Assembly: GCF_900112425.1 (NCBI RefSeq)
Contig: NZ_FOLP01000022.1
Span: 37,070-101,069 of the forward strand
Length of the DNA stretch: 64,000 nt
DNA from: Variovorax sp. OK212
GTDB taxonomy: Bacteria; Pseudomonadota; Gammaproteobacteria; Burkholderiales; Burkholderiaceae_C
Direction: 5' to 3'
Below are positions 34,620 through 43,295 of this stretch, piece by piece. The number at the start of each line of letters is the position of its first letter. The first letter of the stretch is position 1. The translations under genes and the position numbers were made by a program. The notes below the pieces were generated by a model. The model searched no databases, had not been told where the DNA came from, and saw nothing but the letters and a program-made list of their open reading frames with translations.

Positions 34620-35591
34620 TTACGCGCGCAGCGTTTCTGGTTTGTCTGCGTTGTTCTGTCCTAGAGCGCCTGCTCGACTGGTCCCTTCGGGCAGTAGGTG
34701 CTCCCAAGCATCCTGCAACCGCTCAACAGCAAAGTCAACGAACTGCCGGACGCGCGGCGCAAGTTGACGGCCGTGCGGGAAGACCACATGTAAGGGCTCC
34801 GTTGGAGCCGCGAAGTCTTGCATCACGTGCAAAAGGCGGCCCGCTTGGATGTGCGAGCCGACGTCCCAGATTGACTTGAAAAAAATCCCGGCTCCCTCCA
34901 GTGCCAACGACTGCGCTACGTCACCGTCGTTTACAAGGAAGGTCCCTTGAATCTTGACGGCGAGCGGTTGCCCGTTGACGTGAAATAGCCAATGACCAGC
35001 GGGACGCGGGCCGTAGGCGATGCACGCGTGTTGAGACAGTTCGTCAGGTGTTGTCGGCGCACCGTTACGTGCAACATAGGACTGCGCGGCACACAGAACT
35101 CGGTAGTTCGGAGCAATTTGACGTGCACTGAGTGACGAGTCGTGCAACGTGCCGAAGCGGAAGGCAACGTCGATGCCACTTTCGACCAAGTCCATGACGT
35201 CGTCGCTCAGTTTCAGATTGATGGACAACGCAGGATGCCTTGCCTGAAAAGCGGCAACGATGGGTGCCAAGTATTGCCGTGCAAACGTGCGCGGAGCGGT
35301 CAGCGTCAGCATGCCGCTGACGGTCTCACGACTGCCCGCCATCAGGTGCTCCGCGCCCTGGATTTCCTGCAGGATACGGGCGCAGCGCTCATGAAAAGCC
35401 ACCCCCTCTGGAGTTAGCGACTGGCTTCGCGTGGTGCGTAGCATCAAGCGCACGCCCAATTTTCGCTCCAAAGACCCGATCCGCTTACTGACCACAGCCA
35501 ATGACAGGTCCATATCGCGGGCTGCGGCTGACATGCTGCCGGTCGCGACAACTCGAACAAAGACCCTTAGATCCACTACATCGTCAATCAT
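34620..35591 (-). CDS. LysR-family transcriptional regulator
   Basis: A 323-residue regulator of the DsdC/AaeR-like LysR branch. The N-terminal helix-turn-helix is TGSMSAAARDMDLSLAVVSKRIGSLE. The substrate domain carries ESGIDVAFRFGTLHDSSLSAR, the usual 'GxDVAxRxG' string. It is divergent from the methyl-parathion-hydrolase-like gene across an AT-rich 111-bp promoter region, so it is that gene's likely regulator. Its 3' end faces the second amidase. Confidence 0.93.
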   Translation of the reverse strand: MIDDVVDLRVFVRVVATGSMSAAARDMDLSLAVVSKRIGSLERKLGVRLMLRTTRSQSLTPEGVAFHERCARILQEIQGAEHLMAGSRETVSGMLTLTAPRTFARQYLAPIVAAFQARHPALSINLKLSDDVMDLVESGIDVAFRFGTLHDSSLSARQIAPNYRVLCAAQSYVARNGAPTTPDELSQHACIAYGPRPAGHWLFHVNGQPLAVKIQGTFLVNDGDVAQSLALEGAGIFFKSIWDVGSHIQAGRLLHVMQDFAAPTEPLHVVFPHGRQLAPRVRQFVDFAVERLQDAWEHLLPEGTSRAGALGQNNADKPETLRA

Positions 35592-35702
35592 ACGGCTTCT
35601 CTCAACGCGATGGATATAGTGTATCTATTATTTGGTAGTTTATTAACTTTGTGGAGATGGAGAAACTAGCGCTCATCGCTCTCAACCCCCAGGAAAGTCT
35701 CC

Positions 35703-36701
35703 ATGACTACACGTCAATCTTTCGCCCCAATGCTCGCCGCCCTGCTGATCGCCGTCGGTGCCGGATCTTTCTCCTCGGCCAATGCACAGCACAGCGCCGC
35801 AGAGCCTCTGACCAAGCTCGCCAAAAGTCAGGCTGGCTTCTATCGCTTAAAAATCGGTGACATTGCCGTGACTGCTTTGTCTGATGGCACCATCCCATTG
35901 GAGACAAGGATTCTGACGAATACGAAGGGCCACCACGTAGCGAAACTGCTGAAGGATGGATTTGCCGGAACGACCATCGACGCCTCGATCAATGCGTTCC
36001 TGATCGAAACTGCCGGCAAGCTCATCCTGGTGGACGCCGGCACCGGAGAGCTTTATGGGCCGACGTTAAACAAGTTGCCGGCCAGCCTGCGTGCCATCGG
36101 CGTGGAGCCAGCGCAGATCACCGACATTCTCCTCACCCACGTCCACACGGATCACAGCGGCGGTTTGATGGACGGCACAACGCGAGTCTTCCCGAACGCC
36201 GTCATCCATGTTGAGCGCAAAGAGGTCGACTACTGGCTGGATCCACAAGCGCTCGCACGAGCTCCCGAGTCTCAAAAACAGTACTTCCAGCAAGCCAAGG
36301 CAAAGATCGGTCCATATGCCGACTCCGGCCAAATTAAACCGTTTGACGGCGCCGTCGAACTGTTTCCAGGGATCCGCTCCGTCCCCGCTCCGGGTCATAC
36401 TCCCGGCCATACGTTTTATTTACTCGAGAGCAGGGGCGAAAAACTCATGTTCTGGGGCGATGTGCTACACGTAGCAGAAGTGCAGCTGGCGGCGCCAAAT
36501 GTCACGATCCAGTACGACGTCAACCCCAAAGAAGCGGCCGCTGCGCGACGGCGAGCGTTCGCCGATGCAGCAGCGAAGGGTTATATGGTGGCGCCAGCAC
36601 ACTATTCGTTCCCGGGCGTCGGCCATCTCCGCAAGGTGGCCGATGGCTATCGCTTCGTGCCGCTAACCTATGTCAACGACGCGCTCCCGATAAAAAAATA
36701 A
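35703..36701 (+). CDS. Exported methyl-parathion-hydrolase-like MBL-fold enzyme
   Basis: A 332-residue exported MBL-fold protein with a Sec signal ending near residue 29 (SSANAQ). The binuclear site is canonical: HVHTDH (His146, His148, Asp150, His151), APGHTPGHT, WGDVLH and AHYSFPG. Length and strings such as GFYRLKIGDIAVTALSDGT and GYRFVPLTYV resemble methyl parathion hydrolase, as I remember that family. Members hydrolyse organophosphates, lactones or esters, and the native substrate here is unknown. Divergent from a LysR gene; convergent with a GntR gene. Confidence 0.9.
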   Translation: MTTRQSFAPMLAALLIAVGAGSFSSANAQHSAAEPLTKLAKSQAGFYRLKIGDIAVTALSDGTIPLETRILTNTKGHHVAKLLKDGFAGTTIDASINAFLIETAGKLILVDAGTGELYGPTLNKLPASLRAIGVEPAQITDILLTHVHTDHSGGLMDGTTRVFPNAVIHVERKEVDYWLDPQALARAPESQKQYFQQAKAKIGPYADSGQIKPFDGAVELFPGIRSVPAPGHTPGHTFYLLESRGEKLMFWGDVLHVAEVQLAAPNVTIQYDVNPKEAAAARRRAFADAAAKGYMVAPAHYSFPGVGHLRKVADGYRFVPLTYVNDALPIKK

Positions 36702-36770
36702 ACGTCAGTGCCCGGCTCGACTTGAACCGAGCGAAGGAGGCATGGCGCGAATGTACGAATAAGCCGAGTG

Positions 36771-37496
36771 TTAGGAATCCAATGTCGCTCTGGTGAATGC
36801 CTCGACGTTTTCCATCAAAGCGTCGAGCGCCTTCACCGCCTCCTTCTCTGACCCTTTCGCGACGGCCCGAGCGATCGCAGCGTGCAACTTTACAGTCTCC
36901 GAGAGATTTGCGGCCCGTTCGTAATGGGCGAACCAGAATCGCCTAGACATGCCTTGCATGATCTTCATCGACGAGACAGCGAACTCGTTGCGGGCGGCAT
37001 CGAGCAGCAACTGGTTAAGACACCCGTCCAAAACCAAAAAAGCCTTGCCATCGTTGCGCTTGGCTTCCATCTCCCCGGCAATCGCTAGAAATCGGCCGCG
37101 CTCCTCGTCATTGGCGCGGCGCGCAGCGAGCCCAACTATGCAACGCTCCACACAGCGGCGCACTTCAAGCAATCGAAGCTGCTTGCGCACATCAATGTCG
37201 GCCACCACGATGCCGCGTCTCGGCATGATGACTACAAGTCCTTCGCGCGCGAGTTGCTGCAACGCCTCGCGCACAGGTGTCCGGCCCAAGCCGATCATGG
37301 TGGCAAGCATGTTTTCCGAAACAACCTGCGACGGCGGCAACTTGAGCGTCGCGATCATTTCCTCGATCTGCGTATAGGCTTGGACTACGTGTGTTTCTTC
37401 TTCCCCAGGCAAAACCGGTTTTTCGGTAGGCGCTATTTTCCTGCCAAGTTTTTTGGTCGCGATCTTCTTAGTGGCTGGCATGTGGTGATCCGTCAT
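36771..37496 (-). CDS. GntR/FCD-family transcriptional regulator
   Basis: A 241-residue GntR regulator with a basic lysine-rich N-terminal tail (KKIATKKLGRKI) before the winged helix (MLATMIGLGRTPVREALQQLAREG). An FCD-type helical ligand domain follows. ATG 37496 and ATG 37481 are both possible starts. Convergent with the MPH-like gene; its own target is not evident because no divergent operon adjoins it. Confidence 0.9.
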   Translation of the reverse strand: MTDHHMPATKKIATKKLGRKIAPTEKPVLPGEEETHVVQAYTQIEEMIATLKLPPSQVVSENMLATMIGLGRTPVREALQQLAREGLVVIMPRRGIVVADIDVRKQLRLLEVRRCVERCIVGLAARRANDEERGRFLAIAGEMEAKRNDGKAFLVLDGCLNQLLLDAARNEFAVSSMKIMQGMSRRFWFAHYERAANLSETVKLHAAIARAVAKGSEKEAVKALDALMENVEAFTRATLDS

Positions 37497-37976
37497 TGCG
37501 ATAGCGATGATGGTAAATCAAGAAAGCTCTCGAGATATCCCGCTGCCATATCTGGCGGCCGTAGCGTCGAGCTTTGGCATCGATGGCCAATGTGCGCGAT
37601 CATTCACACGGCACCACGTCTCAAGCGGGTGTGACGTCCGATTGTCTTTGGCATGTGCCTTGATGCAAATCTCACCGCAAAGTTTGCACCTGCTCTACGA
37701 AGACTCCCTCTGCCACTAAGGGCGTCAGCCTGCAATCCCGAGACATGGCGTGGGCGAAGAACTAACCCCATCCGTTAGCAGGCGGGGAAAAGTCAGGGCG
37801 ATCTCCATCGCCAGATCGCGACGGAAACGGACTTCAATCACAGCTTCACAAACTCCCGCGACAAACGCGGGGGATGGCTGGATATCGAAGTGGGGTTTGG
37901 TTCAGGGCTGTGAAACAGAAGGGCTTCCGGCGCTGCGGCGCAAGGTTCGACAGCCTTCGCATGCCGAGCAGAGGGT
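37497..37976. other. Gap between GntR and LysR genes
   Basis: 480 bp without a convincing gene. It should carry the GntR promoter near 37500. CCCGCG-ACAAA-CGCGGG at 37855-37871 is a perfect 6-bp GC hairpin that could help terminate the leftward LysR transcript, but no T-run follows. Confidence 0.4.
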
Positions 37977-38879
37977 CTAGGCACTTGCCTCTTCGTTCCA
38001 GCCCCGCAAGAACCGGATTAGGGCACGTGCATGCACGGACAAGTCGGCGTCGGGCGGCTTGCAGATCACCATATTCAGTTGCGCCCATTCGTCGCGCAAC
38101 CGGACGATGTTGAAGTCGGCAACCCTCCGCATGGACCGTGCCGTCGTTTCCGGGATCAGTGCGATTCCAGCGCCCTCCGCTGCCAGGCAGCAAGCCACGT
38201 CGAAGCCGCGCAGTTGCGCACGGTGTCTGAACTTCTTGCCCTGTCGATGCGCCACGTCCTCGAGCAGGACCTGGATCGCCGTCCCGCGACCCAATCCGAC
38301 AAAATCGAAATCGAGCAAGTCGGCGAAGTCCACCTCCGATCCATCCGCAAGAGGTCCCTGCACCGGCCCGACGACGACATATCGGTCGCTGCGGTAGGGA
38401 ACGAACTCCAGTGACTTCATGTCGACCGATTGCGCCACGATGCCGAAGTCGGCCTTGCCTTCCCGCACCGCGTCCGGGATGAGGTGATTGGCGACTTCCT
38501 CGATGTTCACGTCCACGGCCGGGGTCTGCACCAGGAAGCGGGCGAGCGGCCTGCCCAGAAATTCCAGCAGCGACGCCGAGTTGGAATAGACCTTGACGTA
38601 GCCGCTGATGCGCTCCGCGTACTCGGCCATCTCGTCCTTGAGCTGCTGCATGCCATCGAGCAGGCGGTAGCTGTGCTGGAGCAGTGCACGCCCTGCGTCG
38701 GTGGGCGTGACCCCAAGGCGGTCGCGCACCAGCAAGGGCGAACCGATAGCGCGCTCCATCTCCTTGATCTGCACGCTGGCCGCAGCCAGCGACCGATGCG
38801 CTCTCGCGGCGCCGTGGGTGATGCTGCCAGCTTCCACGACGCGCACGAACAAGAGTAGATCCGAAAAATCAAACTGCAT
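37977..38879 (-). CDS. LysR-family transcriptional regulator
   Basis: A 300-residue LysR regulator. The helix-turn-helix region is AGSITHGAARAHRSLAAASVQIKEMERAIG, and the effector domain includes GKADFGIVAQS and EGAGIALIPET. It is divergent from the DUF1028/Bug gene pair across about 165 bp and is the probable regulator of that pair. Confidence 0.92.
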   Translation of the reverse strand: MQFDFSDLLLFVRVVEAGSITHGAARAHRSLAAASVQIKEMERAIGSPLLVRDRLGVTPTDAGRALLQHSYRLLDGMQQLKDEMAEYAERISGYVKVYSNSASLLEFLGRPLARFLVQTPAVDVNIEEVANHLIPDAVREGKADFGIVAQSVDMKSLEFVPYRSDRYVVVGPVQGPLADGSEVDFADLLDFDFVGLGRGTAIQVLLEDVAHRQGKKFRHRAQLRGFDVACCLAAEGAGIALIPETTARSMRRVADFNIVRLRDEWAQLNMVICKPPDADLSVHARALIRFLRGWNEEASA

Positions 38880-39044
38880 GGCGGGTCAATCCAGGGTGAT
38901 GCACCGACGCAATATACGCACCGTTCCGCAGCCTTGTCCGCCAGCGAAGGCTGCCCCCCAAACTTGCAAATTGTGTCGCCGCGGCTGCAGCAGGAGACTT
39001 GTCGCTCCAACCCGGCCCAGCCCCCAACCAAGGACTTCGACCTC

Positions 39045-39770
39045 ATGACTTACACCATTGCCGCCAGATGCCCGACCAGCGGGAAGTTGGGCATGGCCAT
39101 CGCCACTTACTCGCTCGTCGCAGGGCAGCTTTGCCGCGGCATGCAGGCCAACATCGGCCTCGCCATCACACAGGCATTTCCGCGCCAGGCGAACCAGTCC
39201 ACCGCATTGCGTCTGCTCGGCGCTGGGTTCTCGGCGGCCCATGTACTGCAGATCCTGCAGGCCGACGATCCCCACGCCGAATACCGCCAGACATGCGTGC
39301 TGGGCCGCAGCGGCCGCCCGGCCGTGTTCACCGGCACACAGGCCCGCGGTTGGGCCGGCCACTTCATTGGCGAGGATTTCGCCGCCTTCGGCAACGTGCT
39401 GGCCGACAAGCGCGTGCTGGACGCCATGTGCGAAGCATTCATCCGGCGAACGGAGGATGCCCTCGAGGATCGCCTGCTCGCTGCAATCGAGGCCGCCCGG
39501 GATGCCGGAGGCCAGGCTGGCCGGAGCGGGCATCTGCCGGAACGATCGGCTGCCATCGTCGTGGTCGACCGGGAGGATGTCCCCGAGCTCGACCTCCGGG
39601 TGGATTTCCACCCGGCAGCGGTGGATGAACTGCGGCGCCTCTATGAGACCTACCGCCCGTACCACGATTACTACCGCTTGCGCGCGACGGCGCCTGGGAC
39701 TGGCCTTCCGCAAGAAGAATTCCAAGCCAATCTCGACCGCCAGCACGGCATCGCACGCGACACAGCTTGA
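39045..39770 (+). CDS. DUF1028 family protein (Ntn-hydrolase-like)
   Basis: A 241-residue member of the DUF1028 family, opening MTYTIAARCPTSGKLGMAIA as is typical, with LGRSGRPAVFTGTQARGWAGH in mid-protein. The family is predicted to have an Ntn-hydrolase-like fold, with no firmly known reaction. Start 39045 has AAGGA ten bases upstream. It lies 18 bp before a Bug binding protein, and a divergent LysR gene sits upstream. The context suggests hydrolysis of the ligand captured by the Bug protein. Confidence 0.85.
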   Translation: MTYTIAARCPTSGKLGMAIATYSLVAGQLCRGMQANIGLAITQAFPRQANQSTALRLLGAGFSAAHVLQILQADDPHAEYRQTCVLGRSGRPAVFTGTQARGWAGHFIGEDFAAFGNVLADKRVLDAMCEAFIRRTEDALEDRLLAAIEAARDAGGQAGRSGHLPERSAAIVVVDREDVPELDLRVDFHPAAVDELRRLYETYRPYHDYYRLRATAPGTGLPQEEFQANLDRQHGIARDTA

Positions 39771-39788
39771 CCGAACCGGAGTTTTCGA

Positions 39789-40757
39789 ATGGCCCACTCT
39801 TTCAGCCGGCGTACCACCCTCCAGTGGATGGCCTCGACCGCGTTTGGCACTGCCTTTGCTTCGGCTGCGGCCGAAGCCTATCCCAGTCAGCCTGTCAAGA
39901 TCGTCATGCCTTTCGGCCCGGGAGGTGCGGACGCGCTCTACCGCATCGTGGCGGAGCGGCTCCAGGACCTCTGGAACCAGCCTGTGCTCATCGACTACAA
40001 GCCCGGTGCCGCCACGGTTGTCGGTACCGACTTCGTGACCAAGTCCAAGCCCGACGGCTATACGCTGGGCATGGCCGGTGCGAACCTGGCCGTCAACCCG
40101 ATCTTCTACAAAACACCGTACAAGCGCGAGGACTGGCGCGGCGTCGCCAATCTTGTGGAAGTGCAGATGGCGTTGGTCGCGCGCCCCGATGCCCCATTCA
40201 ACACCGTCAAGGAACTGGTCGCATACGCTAAGGCCAATCCGAACACGGTGAACTACGGCATCGCCGGTCTCGGCGCGACCTACATGGGCATGGAGATCCT
40301 GATGCGCCGCGGCGGTTTCTCCATGCTCAAGGTGGGCTTCAACAGCAACGGGACCGCCCAGTCCGAGTTGCTGGGTGGACGCCTGGATGTGCTGGTGGAC
40401 CCGCTGGTCGGCCTGGCGCAGCACATCAACGCCGGCAAGATGAAGGTCCTGGCCATGCTCGGCGAGAACCGGTTCGAAGGATGGGAACAGCATCCGACGC
40501 TGAGCGAATCGATGCCTGGCTTGGCGGTCAGCCCGTACTATGGCGTGATCGTCCCGCGCGCGACGCCCGAGCAGGTGGTCGCAAAGCTCGAGGAGGATCT
40601 GGCGCGGGTCATCGGCGACAAGGCTACTCAGAAGCGCATCGCTGCACTGGGACTGGTGCCGCGCTTTCAGACTGCGAAGGAGTTCGAGCAACGCTCGGAT
40701 GCCGATGTGCGCACCTTCAATGACATGGCCAGGAAGATGAACATTGTCCTGCAGTGA
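39789..40757 (+). CDS. Bug-family periplasmic binding protein (TctC-like)
   Basis: A 322-residue tripartite tricarboxylate transporter receptor of the Bordetella uptake gene type. The N-terminus RRTTLQWMASTAFGTAFASAAAEA is a twin-arginine-like signal. Family strings are PSQPVKIVMPFGPGGADALYRI and KSKPDGYTLGMAGANLAVNP. No TctA or TctB membrane genes adjoin it, as is common for orphan Bug proteins. The ligand is probably a carboxylate or amide connected with the DUF1028 partner. Confidence 0.94.
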   Translation: MAHSFSRRTTLQWMASTAFGTAFASAAAEAYPSQPVKIVMPFGPGGADALYRIVAERLQDLWNQPVLIDYKPGAATVVGTDFVTKSKPDGYTLGMAGANLAVNPIFYKTPYKREDWRGVANLVEVQMALVARPDAPFNTVKELVAYAKANPNTVNYGIAGLGATYMGMEILMRRGGFSMLKVGFNSNGTAQSELLGGRLDVLVDPLVGLAQHINAGKMKVLAMLGENRFEGWEQHPTLSESMPGLAVSPYYGVIVPRATPEQVVAKLEEDLARVIGDKATQKRIAALGLVPRFQTAKEFEQRSDADVRTFNDMARKMNIVLQ

Positions 40758-41301
40758 TATGGCTAGCAAGGCGCAACTGCGCCCCCCCGCAAATCGAAAA
40801 CAGCAGATGCTGGGCGAGGACCGTCGCGCGCAGCAGGCGATCGACACTTACCAGAACGTCCTGACCGCCCGCTAGTTTTACGGCACGCCGGCCAAGGAGG
40901 TCAGCGCCGGGCATGGAGCTGGCAATGATCGCACTGGGCACCTGTCCGCTGGCATATCCGCGGTTCACGATGATGGTCACCGGCCATTCGCCCGGATACC
41001 GACTTCGAGCAGGAGTGGGAGACCTCCCTGGCGCAGCTCAGCGCTCGCCTGTTCTCCACGCCTTCCGCCACCACGCAGCACATTGCCGCGTCCCACGCGC
41101 TGCAGAATGCATCTAGTGTCAAGGCTCCACGGCGGTCCCGCCCTGCGGCATCACGCAAACGTCGGGTTGGCCATGTGCGGATAGCGCGCCTGGCGATGGC
41201 GCGCTATTCGAGGCCGGCTCAACACCCATATCCCTGAGGGGGGACACCACGTTAGACGCACTCCGCTGGAGTGCGCTGTTCCCCTGAGCTACGGCGAGCC
41301 C
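40758..41301. other. Gap with decayed sequence
   Basis: 544 bp without an intact gene. Right after the Bug stop, a 38-codon frame (MASKAQLRPPANRKQQ, ending YQNVLTAR) stops in frame. Read-through and other frames look protein-like (FEQEWETSLAQLSARLF), so a gene probably decayed here. The right end holds a tRNA-like inverted repeat. Confidence 0.4.
41231..41300 (-). other. tRNA-like remnant or hairpin
   Basis: Read leftward from 41300, the sequence has GTAGCTCAGGGGAACAG, like a D-arm, and then a perfect hairpin CGCACTCC-AGC-GGAGTGCG (41257-41275), like an anticodon arm. The T-arm is not recognisable, position 33 is not U and the acceptor stem does not pair. I read it as a degenerate tRNA-like piece or a chance hairpin, not a working tRNA. 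Confidence 0.3.
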
Positions 41302-42225
41302 TCAACCGCGGGCAGTCGACTCCGGCAACGCCTTTGCAGTGCCGCCACGGACGACCTCGAAGACGTAACTGCAGTCCTTATGGCCGTAGCCCTGATTAGA
41401 GGCGAGCTGATACATCGCTGATGCGCAAGCGGCGAGCCCCGTGCTCGCCCCCAGCGAGGCCGCAGCGGATTGGGACAGCCGCATGTCCTTCAGCATCAGA
41501 TCGGTGGAGAAGCCAGGCGTGTAGTCGTAGGACGCTGGCGATGTGGGTACGAGCCCCGGCACGGGACAGTAGTTCTTGAGAACCCACGAGCCGGCGCTCC
41601 CGCGCGAAAGCACCTCAAATGCCAATCGATCGTCGATGCCGAACCGGCGGGTCAGCTCGAATGCTTCCGAGTTCGCCAGCAAGATGATCCCGGTCATCAT
41701 GTTGTTGCAGATCTTCATAGCGAGGCCCGCCCCCGCCTCGCCGACATGGAAGAACGCGGTTCCCATCGCGCGCAGGATCGGGAGCGAATGCTCGTACGCC
41801 TCGACAGTGCCGCCCACCATGAAGGTCAGCTCGCTCTTCTCGGCGGCAGACACGGATCCGGTCACGGGTGCATCAACCATCTCGTATCCGAAGGACCTTG
41901 CCATTGCATTCACGATCTTCGAAGTATCGACGTCGATCGTCGAGCAGTCGATCAGCAGTGCCTGCGGCTTCGCGTTCTGCAATACGCCATCGGGGCCCTC
42001 GTAGACCGCGCGCACGTGTTTGCCGGTCGGCACCATCGTGATCACAACATCTGCGTCCCGCACGGCATCGGCCAAGCTCGACTTCGGTGTGGCGCCGAAG
42101 ATGGCCAGTGCATTGCGACTGGCCTCAGACAAGTCGTACACGTGAACTGGAAAGTTTGCCTTGAGAAGCGAACGAGCCATGGGATGCCCCATGTTCCCGA
42201 GGCCAATAAATGCGATCTGAGTCAT
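41302..42225 (-). CDS. 3-hydroxyisobutyrate dehydrogenase-family NAD(P) oxidoreductase
   Basis: A 307-residue beta-hydroxyacid dehydrogenase. It opens MTQIAFIGLGNMGHPMARSL, a Rossmann NAD(P) motif. The substrate-carboxylate region is DAPVTGSVSAAEKSEL, and the catalytic lysine lies in AMKICNNMMTG. GGAG lies six bases before ATG 42225. It follows the livM-like gene on the same strand and could oxidise 3-hydroxyisobutyrate (valine breakdown) or a similar hydroxyacid, such as the tartronate-semialdehyde pair. Confidence 0.92.
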   Translation of the reverse strand: MTQIAFIGLGNMGHPMARSLLKANFPVHVYDLSEASRNALAIFGATPKSSLADAVRDADVVITMVPTGKHVRAVYEGPDGVLQNAKPQALLIDCSTIDVDTSKIVNAMARSFGYEMVDAPVTGSVSAAEKSELTFMVGGTVEAYEHSLPILRAMGTAFFHVGEAGAGLAMKICNNMMTGIILLANSEAFELTRRFGIDDRLAFEVLSRGSAGSWVLKNYCPVPGLVPTSPASYDYTPGFSTDLMLKDMRLSQSAAASLGASTGLAACASAMYQLASNQGYGHKDCSYVFEVVRGGTAKALPESTARG

Positions 42226-42272
42226 ACGTATCTCCAATTAATGATTCAATGTTTGACAAGACCCGCGCAGGG

Positions 42273-43292
42273 TCAGCGTGTCGACGACCCGACGTCGGAC
42301 ATCCCGCCGGAGCGCCGTTTTTCGACCAGGTCGAGCAAGCCCTTGACCCCGCGAGGCAGGACGAACACCAGCCCGACCAAAATGGCGCCGTACACAGCAC
42401 CCGACAGCCCCTTTGAGATTTCCTCCGCGACGTTCGGCACGTAGAGGACGAACGCTGCGCCGATGAAGGCTCCAGGCAGCCAACCGACTCCACCGACAAC
42501 CATGCCGACCAAGATTGCGACGGAAAGCCAGAAAGAGTAGGTGTCCGGCGCCACGAACTGCACGACCAGCGCGCCGAGTCCTCCTGCGACACCGGTGAAC
42601 AGCGCACTGACCCCGAAACTAAGCATGCGATATCGCGCCACGCGGATGCCCATCGAACTCGCCGCAGTCGGGTTGTCGCGCAGTGCGAGCATGGCCCGGC
42701 CGCTGCGGCTGCGAATCAGGCCAACGGCGCAAACATAGGCCACGAGTGTGGCCGCGAGCACCACGTAGTAGAGCCACTGATCTGAATTGACCGGAATCCA
42801 TGTTGGCGCATTGGGCCGGCTCACAGAGAAGCCCACTGAGCCACCGGTCCATGGCTGGAGCGGCTTGATTTTCAACAATTGCGGTGTCGCGAAGGCCAGT
42901 GCGAACGTGGCGATCGCGAGATACACGCCCATCAGACGCGACGCGGGCAGCCCAAACAGGCAGCCAATGCAGAACGACAACAGGCCTGCGAGCGGAATCG
43001 CGAGCGCATAGGGAATGCCCAGAAGCTCCATCGCAATGCCGGTGCTGTAGGCGCCGACCGCGAAGAAGGCGCTTTGGCCAAGCGAGAACTGTCCGCTGGT
43101 TGCGGTTAGGACATTGAGCCCAATAATGGCGATCGCATAGATCATCAGCATGGTGACCTGAAACGTCACGAAGGTCTTCGAGACCAGCGGCAGCAGCAGC
43201 GCGCAGGCCACGATGACCCATGGAAAGGCCTGACGCCAGAGACGCTTCGGAGTCACAGCGAGTCGATTCGCCTGAGGGGAGATAGCATTCAT
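42273..43292 (-). CDS. Branched-chain amino acid ABC permease (LivM-like)
   Basis: A 339-residue inner-membrane permease with about eight to ten spans. Family strings are ALNVLTATSGQFSLGQSAFF-like (here IGLNVLTATSGQFSLGQSAF) and RSRSGRAMLALRDNPTAA, the ATPase-docking loop. It starts three bases after the livH-like stop. Its operon has lost half of livG (see 44909), so function is doubtful. Confidence 0.93.
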   Translation of the reverse strand: MNAISPQANRLAVTPKRLWRQAFPWVIVACALLLPLVSKTFVTFQVTMLMIYAIAIIGLNVLTATSGQFSLGQSAFFAVGAYSTGIAMELLGIPYALAIPLAGLLSFCIGCLFGLPASRLMGVYLAIATFALAFATPQLLKIKPLQPWTGGSVGFSVSRPNAPTWIPVNSDQWLYYVVLAATLVAYVCAVGLIRSRSGRAMLALRDNPTAASSMGIRVARYRMLSFGVSALFTGVAGGLGALVVQFVAPDTYSFWLSVAILVGMVVGGVGWLPGAFIGAAFVLYVPNVAEEISKGLSGAVYGAILVGLVFVLPRGVKGLLDLVEKRRSGGMSDVGSSTR

Positions 43293-43295
43293 GGC

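Noticed and set aside
38886..40847. A 653-codon open frame on the minus strand opposite the DUF1028 and Bug genes
   Set aside because: It is the antisense shadow of two well-recognised plus-strand genes in GC-rich DNA and has no family character.
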